A DNA stretch of 64,000 nucleotides from Corbicula japonica (lineage: Eukaryota; Mollusca; Bivalvia; Venerida; Cyrenidae): contig JAZAYU010000001.1 in NCBI GenBank assembly GCA_038501625.1, positions 7,648,829-7,712,828 on the forward strand, read 5' to 3'. Positions within the stretch are counted from its first letter, which is position 1. Every line of letters starts with the position of its first letter. Made by a program: the position numbers and the translations under genes. Under the pieces are notes generated by a model. The model searched no databases and had not been told where the DNA came from. It saw only the letters and a program-made list of their open reading frames with translations. This document shows, piece after piece, positions 15,201-27,200 of this stretch.

Positions 15201-18200
15201 CTATTGGTTACAACGAACGACAACCTACTCTCTAAACAGACGATTTAGTTTTTTAGCTTTCCAAAATGCTAGTCCGATAACAATGCTACCGAATAATAAG
15301 TTTTAATTTTTAAAGATATTTTGCCATTAGCAATTTATAAAAATAAAGTCAATAACAAAATTTGTAAAAACAATACTTTGCCGTAAGTTTTTACCGGTCA
15401 GGTTTTTTCCCGTGTTTACATTGCCTTATGCTGTGCACAACCGGAAACCAGCGCAAACGAAGTGGACAACCTTTTTTTCTCCTTAGTGAATGGGCATTCC
15501 TGCGACCTTAAGACGAGCTTAACGCTCGGGTCGCTTCGCGACCCGAGCTAGAGCTCGATATTACCTTTCTGTATCATCTTTCTGTTTTTAAAAAATCACA
15601 GCTTTTTAGGCAGTAAAAATTTTCTACATTCTTTAAGGATATTTCTGCACAACAATTCATAGAAAACATCAAAACAATGTATTACAAAGTCAATGTTAAT
15701 ACCAGGTTTAAATGTCAGCATGCTTACTTCAATATAATTCTGTATGATAACACCAGAATTATTGTGTGCATTAATATATTTATATTAAAAGTATCTTATG
15801 GGGTGTGTCACGGGAAAGAGACCTTTGGACAGTTTACATCAGTTCTTGAAATGATGTCATAAACTTGAGCAGATGACATAATTATCATGCATTTCACAGT
15901 AAATAAATATATCATAAATTTGTAACAAAATCAAACAAAGAAAGATTGTGTAAGTTGTTGCCTGATAAATTAACTACTAAAATTGCAACACATATAACCA
16001 AAAACTTCTTTTCCCCTAATGTGCTTCATATCACAAGTCATGAGGGCATCTACACATTCAGACTGTTACAAGATAAACTCAATACAATGACTTTGGGCCA
16101 ATACACAACCAACATAAAAATCATGTTTAATTAACAACACTTGCTTCTTATGCCTTGATGTTCAATCATTCAACCCTAACTGTATGTTGTAAATCAATTA
16201 AACAATTATAAATCAGTAGGCAGTCATTTTTTCAATCAATCATTCAATTAATCAATCAGCCAGTCAAGTGCCAATTCAATAAATTGAACAACTTGCCAAT
16301 TTTTCTTTATTCATTTTAGCTATTGATCTTTTAATAAGTCAACAATTGCATTGTCAGTCATTAATTAATCACCATATATACATGTATTATCAGTCACCCA
16401 GCTTACGAACAATCAGTCAACCAAAAACATCATCATCATCATTTTGTTCAACATATTCTGAGTAGACAATGACTTAACAAAAATTTGGCGCCAAAAAGCC
16501 TGTGTGTGACGTGTGTGATGTCAGACGTCAATGATGACGTCAGTGACGTCATGCAAACATTCGTCACTATTTCCTATGGCGGAAATAGTTAAAAATGAAG
16601 GAGTTTAAATATATATATGTGTTTTGTAGACCTGCATCCTACAACTGTAACTGTTAAATTTATGTCATATAACATTTTTTAGTATATTGACTAAAACTTA
16701 CAGTTTAACATTGTACAGTACATGCATTTGCATTCAAATTAAAAGACTATAGTGGTATTAATTCACATAATTAAAAAACATAGCAAACTCAAATTACAGT
16801 GTTATTTTAAAACAGATGACCATCTGTAAACAGTGATAAAATACTAGTTGTGTACATTTACTTCTTTATTACAGGCAATGTCGACAAGAGTTGGAAACTT
16901 CAAGTTTACAGGTGAAAGATTTGAGGAGAACTAATAAAGAACTTGAACAACAACTGACCTGGAAGGTATGGTTTGGAGTTTTATCCGAAATAATTTATAA
17001 GTTTACGAAGCATTTTCTCTGCAGCATGTAACTGTGTATTCACATATGCGACGATGCTCCAGATTGAGCCCTGCATATTAACGGAAGAAGAAGAAGAAGA
17101 AGATTCGGATAGATTGCAGTTTACCGGTACGAGTTTGTTTGTACAATGTACCCAGCTAATTGTTTTCATCCGAACCGGATTGAATCATTGTTTACAGGAT
17201 TTTTGGTGGCCATTTTCTTTCTCGCTTAAAACATAAAAACGGGGGTTCGGGGGCGGTAGCCCCCGATATAACAGAAAACAGGAACATGAAACGAAAGAAA
17301 AAACTGGATTTTACCATTAATCGAACAAGTCGGTAAGTTACTTAGTTACTCAAAATTACTACGATTTCGTGGATTTTTTTACGTACCGGTAAACTGCAAT
17401 TGTCCCGAAGATTCTAATACATGTCATTCCTTTTATAACATGGACAGACAGTGTAGATTCAGATGTTCTGGCATATATGTTTCATCTGATCTGAATCTAC
17501 ACTGATCACTTAACAATGATAAATAATCTAATGAATTTACATGCTAACACTATAGATTCTGATCAAACTGATTTGATGTGCCAGCTCAAAATGATCTGCT
17601 GTGTTCGCCATGCAATTAAATGTGTTTCTTCAGAGTAAAGCATGAAACAAATAATATATACATATGACTATCTTTCTACATGTTCTACTATTTCTGCTTT
17701 ATTGTTTTCAGTAAATAACTATTGAATACAAACATTTTGTTATTGTTTATTTTTTTACCTAGCACTAATGAATATTCATTATATAGTTGTTCAATCATAG
17801 GTTGACTTTTGGTTTTAGTCAATAATTATATATTATCTATACAACTAACACTTTAAATAACAAAATTACTAGAACAAAGTAGCAAAGATGAATTAGTACC
17901 AGCTAAATACACAATATTGAATTATACTCGCTCCTTTTATTAACTTGAGAAAAGTTATAGAATACATAAGCTTCAAAGACGATATATACACAACATTCCT
18001 CCATGTTACAATAAAACTAAACCAAGTTTTTATCACTATAAAAAAATCAACAATTCAAATTACATATATATATATATATCTTTATTGAACAAAAGGCAAA
18101 TGCCTGTGAGTACATAATAATATACATATTTACAATAACAAAATTTCACATACATGAAATGGTGAGTGGCGGTTATGTTGATATATAGAAATCGACATAA

Positions 18201-21200
18201 ACAAAGCTGAAAATCATAGCAGTAATAGATAATAGAAACAAATCAAATATATCGTTTTTAATCTTATGACTTAAATGTAAAATAGTTATATCCTTGGAGA
18301 AAAGTGACTGTTGTTTAATATAAAAATTCATTAAGGCGTTCCATAGCTTTAAATGTGTAAATTGCCAGATTCACATTAATTGATTGGTCCTCGCAAGAAA
18401 AAAAATCAATAAATTTTGGAATGTTTGGTCTTTTGCGGAAATATGGTTTTATATATCTTATTCTTACATACATAATTGATCAGCATATGACCAGTATATG
18501 TTACTATAACAACTGATTGTATTCTATTTTAGGATCAAGAAGTAGCTGAGGTTATTTTCAAAGAGGGCATCACAGACAGCAAAGTGAACGAACTCAAAAG
18601 AATCATGGATGACAGAAAAAGGAGGTAAACTTAACTGATACACTTGTTGATCACTTTATTTACTGGATATTGTAAAACATCTGTTCCAATAAGTAGAGGT
18701 CATGGGTTCATGGCTTATTATTCTTCCATTTATCATAATCCAGCACTATTTAAGAAATATTCAATAGCTTCCGGTGATTAATCGCAGGATAAATCACAAA
18801 GTGGAGTTCAGATATGAAAGGATATATCACGAGGGGCGTAGCCCGAGTTATATATATCTACGCATCTGAACAACGTCCCCGTGAATTATCCTGCGATAAT
18901 TCACCGGAAGCTATTGATTGTTTCAATTCTAACACAACATAGCTGAATGAACAATCTATATAATTTTAACCCAATTTTAGGGCATTGTTTTAAACGCAAA
19001 TGGGTTATGAGGTTGGCTGTAAGAGTTTACTACCTAAACATCTTCAATTCAAAAATTGATAATAATTTAAAGATGGAGTAACAAACTTGAATACATGTCC
19101 ATCAAACCGCGCATCCAGCACTTTGTTGTCATTTGAACTGTATTTGTCATTCCAATAGTTTAATGCCTTTATCAGGGAATAACATAAAATAAATGGAAAT
19201 GACATCATGTCGTTAAACGGCGTGTTAATGTCACCTTAAAGCTGCCACAAAAAAGTGGAAAATAATCATAGTATTTTCCAAAAAGTGGAAAATAATCATA
19301 GTATTTTATTTGAATATATAAAATAAATATTATTCTATTACTGTTGTATCATTATATTACGTGCAGGTAACAAATTTGCATATTATGTGCTATCTTAAAT
19401 GCGCAAAATTAAATCCCAGCGAAAAATACAATTGTCACATGATTTTATACCGACCGGTATTTACAGAATAGCCATGCCAACGTGAGGTCATTCATCGTGT
19501 AAGAAATCACTGTAAATTTAATGCAAAAAAATGTCGAGTCTTATTAGAATTTTCCATAATGCCTTGAATCACAGCAATGACCCGTATGGAACAAGATCAT
19601 CCTGCACATGCATATGCAGTCTGATCTTGATCATCACTGGTAAGTCCTTGGTCAGAAAGTTGGATCTAAAAGGAACAGTGTAGATCCTGATCAGACTGAC
19701 TGCAGACTTACCTGGATCTACACATGGCACAGATGGAATACAAGCTGTTTCCATGAAATATTTATAGATTAATAAATGGGCATCGGTGCCACTTGTCGAT
19801 AATTGCCCTGTCATTTGAATGATGGCCCAAGGGCTTTAGCCCAAGAATATTATTATATGACAGGGCTATTATCAACAAGTGGCACTGCATGCCTTTCTAT
19901 TTACCTATTTATTATATGTACATATTATTTAAAAATGACCCTTGCTTCACTTTGTACTTGATTGAGCACTTTCATTAATTCAATATGGGATACTACATCA
20001 TGATGTCAATCTCTACGTCATTTGAATAATATGTGACATAATTTAACGAATTTTTACAATTCAAACAGTACCAGCTCTTAAGTTTGCTTTAACTCAAGAC
20101 TTTATTTTACAATCATTTGAAAAGGAAAGGAAGATGATTAATTTTGAATGCTTGAAGTGATTTTTGTGGTATGAGTCTGTAAATGCTAGGGCCATTCTCA
20201 ATAGATATGTCAATGACCTGGGACATTGAATAATGCTTTCGGTCATTACTTAAATGTGTTACTAAAAATAGGTATACATGTAATTGCAATAAAATCAATA
20301 CATGTTCGTATAAAATTGCTGACACCATGGTTGATCTTTTTAAGCCTTGTTTTATTTGCAGTACATTTCATACATATTTTTTTTTAAATCTTTAACAGGG
20401 TGACACAATTAGAGGCAGAGGTAGAAGAGTTCAGAAGAGAAAAACAAGCTCTAGAAGTTAGAATAACAGAAATGCAAAAGAGAAGGTAAACATAACAGTT
20501 GGTATCTTAACAAGAAGGAAATGAAGAAAGTCCCTTTAACTTAAGTTCAATACTTAACCTCTTTACACCATATATGCAACCATTATTGCATGGTGAACAG
20601 TGTTGATCCAGATCGGCCAGCACAACTATGCTGCCTGATCATGATCTACACAGTTAACCTCTTGTTAAGAAATAACCTAATGAATCTAAAAGCAAACAGT
20701 GCAGTTACTGATCAGTGCCCAAGGTTATAAAACTGAGCATGGAAACAAGTCTCAAATCTCAAGCATCTGATTGGCTGAAATAGCAACCAGTCACCATTTC
20801 AGCCAATCAGATGCTTGAGATTCGTGACTGGTTTCCAAACTCAGTTTTATAACCTTCAACCCAAGAGTTATCAACTTGACACTTGCACAAACCCTTACAA
20901 AAATATTAAAAGCAAATAAAACATAGTTATAGATACAATAAAATTGATCACACTTTTGTATAAATTATAGGTACCTAACAGTACTGAAATCTAAAAAGGA
21001 CAGAAAATATATCAGAGTTCTTATAAATTATGGATTAAAGGGTTAAGCAAAGTATCAATAAAATGTTTAAACCTGCTGCTCTGCCCAAGAAATAAGCAAC
21101 AAAATTCTTCAGTAAAAGACTGTCATTTCAGTTCTGATGTAGCAAACAGGGAAATGGAGGCCATAGCACAGATGAGAGAGGCCGTGCAGATGGTGGAAAC

Positions 21201-24200
21201 TGCAGCTTTAGAGAAGGAACAGGTGAGATAACTTAACTGATTTTGCTATACATACATTTCTGAATGTTAGAAAACCATTATAAATCATAATATAGCCCTT
21301 TCCTGTATACATACACCTTTATTGCTAGGGCAAACAGTTTAGATCCAGATCAGCCGGGCACATACCTAGCGTCTGATCAGGATCTAAACTGTTCACATTT
21401 TGATTCATTAGGTTATTTCTGACCGAAATGCGACCAGTGCAGATCTGGATCAGACAGCACAAATGTATGGCTGATCTAGATCTACACTGGTTGCACATGC
21501 GTAAAAATGCGTATATATCAAGAGAAGGGATAGAGGATATAACTTTTACCTTTTTAAGATAGAAATATGTCATGTCATATACCCATACATGAACCCGTTT
21601 TCTAAACATTCTCATTCTGAGTGTTTTGGTACCACGTGAAAAAAAAAATCAGTGAAAATAAAAATGATAAAAATGGAATACAGTAGAATCCCCTTATTTG
21701 AATAGCCTATTTGTCAAGACCCTTGATTCAATTAAGCGGAGTATCATAATATACGGAGCTTACAAATTCTGGCCAGTTTTTGATTTCGTTCGTATCTCCG
21801 CCATTTTTCGTCGGTGCGTCATGAGAAATACGCGTTTGTGAAATTCGCTTACGCCGTACCTTATTAACTACATGTGGAGAAACCCAAGATAAAAAAGATA
21901 TTGTAAAAAAATAATAATAAACAACGATCATTTGCTTAATTTATTTTTCCTATACCAACATTTAAAAATAAAACAATTTACAACAGCACATAATCACCAT
22001 AGATCGTCAAGTTTACAGCACATAGCAAGCACACATTAATTAATGCAAACTGTTAAGCAGCTCATGTCAGTTCTCAAAGTTCTCAACACAATTAATGCAA
22101 ACTGTTGAGCAGCTCATGTCAGTTCTCAAAGTTCTCAACAGTTTGTTTTTGTGTCAACAGTTTGCACTTCATCAAGATTTGTTTGCCAAATCTAATTAAC
22201 TTTCTAATTTATCGAGCAAGTTTTGATGAGTTTATTTGTTATTTTCACACATGTCTCGAACAGAACAACTATTTTTCTGTTTTATGTTTCTTTCTTTTTT
22301 CAAATAAATAATTTTTATTCGAAAATTTCCCGTCTTACATAAAACGTAATTAGCTTATGAACGACAAAAAAAGGAAAATTCTCGATGCGGGGAAACCCCA
22401 TTATGTGACGTCATTGTTATAAATGTACACGGTAAACACGCGTGCCAGTGAACAGAAGTCATTGTTTAAAGTAGGTGATAAACAATGACAATAAATTTAT
22501 GGAGTTTACCGGATATTGAACATTGCCTTGGGGCAGAAACTTGTGAATTTCAAGTAGGATTAGCGTTGTTAGGCGTTTTAAGGTGGGAAAGTGCTATCAT
22601 AATAAACGGAGTGCATGCGGTGACCTATTCAAATAAAGATACTTTTTATCATTGAAATAGATAGAAATGGTTTTGTGTTTTAATATTCTACTATAATAAG
22701 CGGATTATTCAAATAAGCGCTATTCAATTAAGTTGATTCTACTGTACCACTTTTTTTCACTGAGAAAATTCTATTATTCACTGGAAAGCATAAAATAATG
22801 TGAAAAGGCTGAGTAAATTAAGTAAAAATATCCAATACAAAAAAGAACAGTTTTATGTGTACTTTCAATTTGTTATGGAACTGACAAAAAACAACATTTT
22901 GCATTATTGTTTTCAGCATTTTAAATTGTTTTTTAAAATTTATTTGTTTCGCAATGCAAATGTCTGTTTTCTATAAGCTTAAATAGCACAACCTCAAACA
23001 TATCTCTCTTGAATGCTTATTGACATTAAAAAATAAAAATATGTGTTGCACATATCTTCACAACTTCATCAAACATATCTCTCTTGAATGCTTATTAACA
23101 TTAAAAAATAAAAATATGTGTTGCACATATCTTCACAACTTCATCAAAACATGTTTCACAATATTTAAGTTATCATCTTTAAATTTTATTGCCAGAATGA
23201 GTCATGGGATACTTACTATAATTGTTAAATTTGTTTCCAAAAAACAATAACCCTTTTTTCCGTATAAAAGCATTTTATCACATGTTAACATTGTAGATCC
23301 AGATCAGTTTGCACAGTCATGCCATCTGATCAGGATCTGCACTGTTCACTTTTTGGTCAGAAATAACCCAATAAATAAAATAGCGAACAGTGTAGATCCC
23401 AATCAGATGGCATGGAATTGCCGGCTGATCTGGATCTACAATGTTTGCTAATGTCTTGAAGGCCTATATATAGGAAAGGGTTAATTGAGCTGTACCATGC
23501 AAAAAACTGTCTTGGGTTGTATTTTTGACATTTTTAGTTGTTGAAAATTTTGAAATAAACTAAAAATGCTTCTTCATTTTCCCATTTTTATTTGGCGACA
23601 TTGTTACATAATTTCACAATAATAAACATAATTTACCCAGAAATGCATAATAAGAATTGTCTTGATGTCATTTCAAGGAATGATGTCAACTTCCTAAAGA
23701 CATGTGCCCAAGGCTGTAAAACTGAGCATGAAAACCAGTCTCAAATCTCAAGCATCTGATTGGCTGAAAAGGCGACTGGTCGCCATTTCAGCCAATCAGA
23801 TCCTTGAGATTTGAGACTGGTTTCCAATCTCAGCTTTATAACCTTCTGTTCTGGTTTTGCATAGCATGGCTCAATTTTACAAATAGCCATTAATTTCTTT
23901 TGTTGAGTTTGTGTTTATCACGTACTGGGTTTTTGTTTTATTTAATTCCATTAAGAACCTGTATATTTAACATGTGCAGGCTGAGGTAACGCTACAACAG
24001 AAAGAAGAAGAATTGGAACAGCTTCGAGAGGTTATCAACAAACTGATCAACGAGGCCGGTGCTAGAACGAGACAAGAGGTGAGCATTTATATCATGTTCA
24101 AATTAATCCTCGCCTGTAGAACTGGGCCCAAGATCATATAACTAAGATTTGAGATCAGTCTCAAATCTCAAGGATCTGATTGGCTGAAGTTGCCATTTCA

Positions 24201-27200
24201 GCCGTTCAGATGCTTGAGATTTGAGACTGATCTCCAGATTTAGTTTTATGATCTTGGGCACTAGTCTAATTGGAACTGCCATTATTTTTCTCTTTTGATT
24301 TTGATTTCATTTGTTTTAAGCAGTATTCTTTAATAGGAATACTTGAAAGTTTTATTTTTTGAATTTAATGTTTTGTATATCATAAAGAACTGTCATATTG
24401 AAATACTGATTAAACACATAAATAAACAATACAGTTCAACCTGTGCTAAAGACCACCAGTGGTTAAAGTCCACATGTGATTTGTCCTAGTGACAGATTTA
24501 AAGAGCAAACTACCTGCCTTCATAGACCTCTTTTGTGTTTTCCAGAGTGGTCTTTGAATACAGGTTTGACTGTTGTTAGTTACTTATAAGTCCACATGAT
24601 ATGTGCTTTTCCCATCTTCACCCTAAAAGTGTGATGTCATATGCCCAAAGTTATAAAACTGAGCATGGTCACCATTTCAGCCATTCAGATACTTGAGATT
24701 TGAGACTGGTTTCCAATATCAGCTTCATATACTTCAGCCATGATTTACTTTATTCCTCTCCCATTGTTTAACTCTGGAAAATGTTAGTGTTTAGGTGGTA
24801 TTCTGTTTACTAACAAACTGCTTACACTTTCTTAATGACCAATCAGATTGGATGAAAATATTTATATTGTTTTAACTGTCAGAATTTTAATGGTTTAAGT
24901 AAGTAAACAATGTTTAAGCAATAGTTATACAAAAAACCTAATCCTTAATCAATTCTATTGAAAGAGTGATTGTTCAAGTTTTTCTTATTATCCCTTTATG
25001 TAACATATTCATTAATACCACATTTATATCTTGGGTTAATGCTCACTTTCTTTTCTTTGTTTCAAGTTAAAAATTCTCTTCTAACCATGCTTAAAAAAGT
25101 TATATTGTTAAACTTGTGTTCAGATCAACTCAAACCAGAACACTCATCTATTTCATTTTATTTTTATAAACAGTTTTTGAAATAATCATTGTGTGAGCAA
25201 AAACTCCCTGTCATAAAAGAGCAAGTTTTGTTCTGTCCAAGATATACTTAAAACACCGGTTTGGCAGTTAAACACTATCAGCAATATTACAAAACATCTG
25301 GAAAACCTATTTGAAATGAAGTTATCAGCAGTCTTCAATGTTTTTTCTGTGTGCTGATACCAGCGAACTATTTGCACTCTTATAGAGCTGCATTTCGCAG
25401 TCTTTCTTGTCAGTTGTGCTAGTAGTATGTTTTTAAAACCATGTGTCAGTCAGATCTGCATTGAAACATACGAGCCAACAGTCTACATACATGCCATTTG
25501 GCAGCGTTGTTTCTTCCCCTCACATTCAGTGACATCATGTAGCAGCGTAAAGCAGCATCCATTCTATTCTCCTGTTCCAAACATTGTCCTAGAAGGTTCA
25601 GGGCTGTCTCTCTATGTCTTAGGTTTGATTCAGTGATGATTGTCCAAATCAGCTGGTTTAGGGCATGCAGTTGTTCTGCAGGCCTGTGTAGCTGTCTGTA
25701 AACCTTGTACTGCAAAAAAAACAGGTAAGGCATGGAGTCAATCACAGCCCAGTCCATCCACCAGTCTTTTTTTCCTCTGTATGGTCGGTCTTCTGCTGTT
25801 GATCTAAACATTTCATACCTTAGTTCATTAGGAACACAGTTTAACTCACAAGGCAGATATATGACACAGAAAGCCATGTTTTGTTTTATCATTTCTTCAT
25901 TCTTCTCATAGCAGGCTATTGTAATCTCATCAGAAAATGTTGGTATTTGTGTAGTGCAATTACAAATTGTCAGAACAGGTGTTTGTGACAGTTGTCTTCT
26001 CAGAGTAGCCAGGATAATTTCACATCTATCTAGATCTCTGACAGAGTATAGTACTGATGCCAACTTCAGCTTGCCTGAGGATATATCTGAGTTTAGGCCC
26101 ATAGAGAGCAATCTCATAGTTAAAGGGGACACATCCTGAGAAAGCTGTATATCTTGAGATGCCATGATGGAGCCTATATGAGAACAGAGAAATGGTGTGT
26201 AGAGACTGGTTGCCACTTGCTCAAGTGTATTGCCAACTTGATATATCTGACACAGGCTGAACACACTGTCTGTCAAAAGATGATAATCAGAGGAAATCTT
26301 GCTCAAATAAAACCGCTGAAACATATTTAAGCAACTTACCAGGATGGAAGCTACATTATGAATGTTTATTAACTGTACATTGACAGAGATATCATGTGCA
26401 GTTTGTAAATTAATATGCACTATTCCACCTGATTTTACATGAAGACGATTACCAAGATCATCTGTCTGTATACCTAACAGTGATTGTTCTATATTCTCAG
26501 TCAGGCTGCACATGACCTCCACAAGTTGGTGTTTGACTTCTGCAGTCAATTTACCAGCAAGGAGATTGTTCCCGGGTATCATGAAATGGGGACAGTGGTC
26601 AGTCAGTATACAGTGAAATAACAATTGCAGACACTTATTTAACCATGTCAGTAAACTGCCTTCATTCCATGAACTGCTGCTGTCTGATTCCGCAATGCAT
26701 CGAAATAAAATGTTCTTACACATAAAACTGGATATGGCTTCTCCACACTTGGGTTTTAAAAAATTCTTTAGAATCATTTTCATAAGAATGTAACACATCA
26801 TCTGTGTGATATTGATATTAAACATCAAGCATCTTTCAGCCAGAGAAGTAGATATTCTCCACTCCAGGTCCTGATTCACACCTGACCTACTGCCTACTGG
26901 AACCACAAAACATCCTTGTTCTGCTGAATACCTCTTCATTTCCTCACTTGGCCAGCCACTCACATTATGCTGGTGAAGCCAGGGCTCAGCTTCTTTAGGC
27001 CAGGATGAACAGTGAAAGGCAATTACTTTGTCACTGTCAATTCTGATACCTTCCCTGTGTACTGCTCCCGCAGGGCCATGTCTTACACGGTCACTACTTC
27101 CATGTATATGTTCTAAACACCTTGAATGGTTAAGCAGCACTCTTCCTCTGTCATCTGTGGTGTGATCTTCATCTGGAACATTTTGAGCAGGAAGAGGGGC

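Noticed and set aside
11451..15560. Inverted 15-bp TATCGAGCTCTAGCT pair as ends of a 4.1-kb element
   Set aside because: The match does not extend beyond 15 bp, is itself partly palindromic, and has no target duplication.
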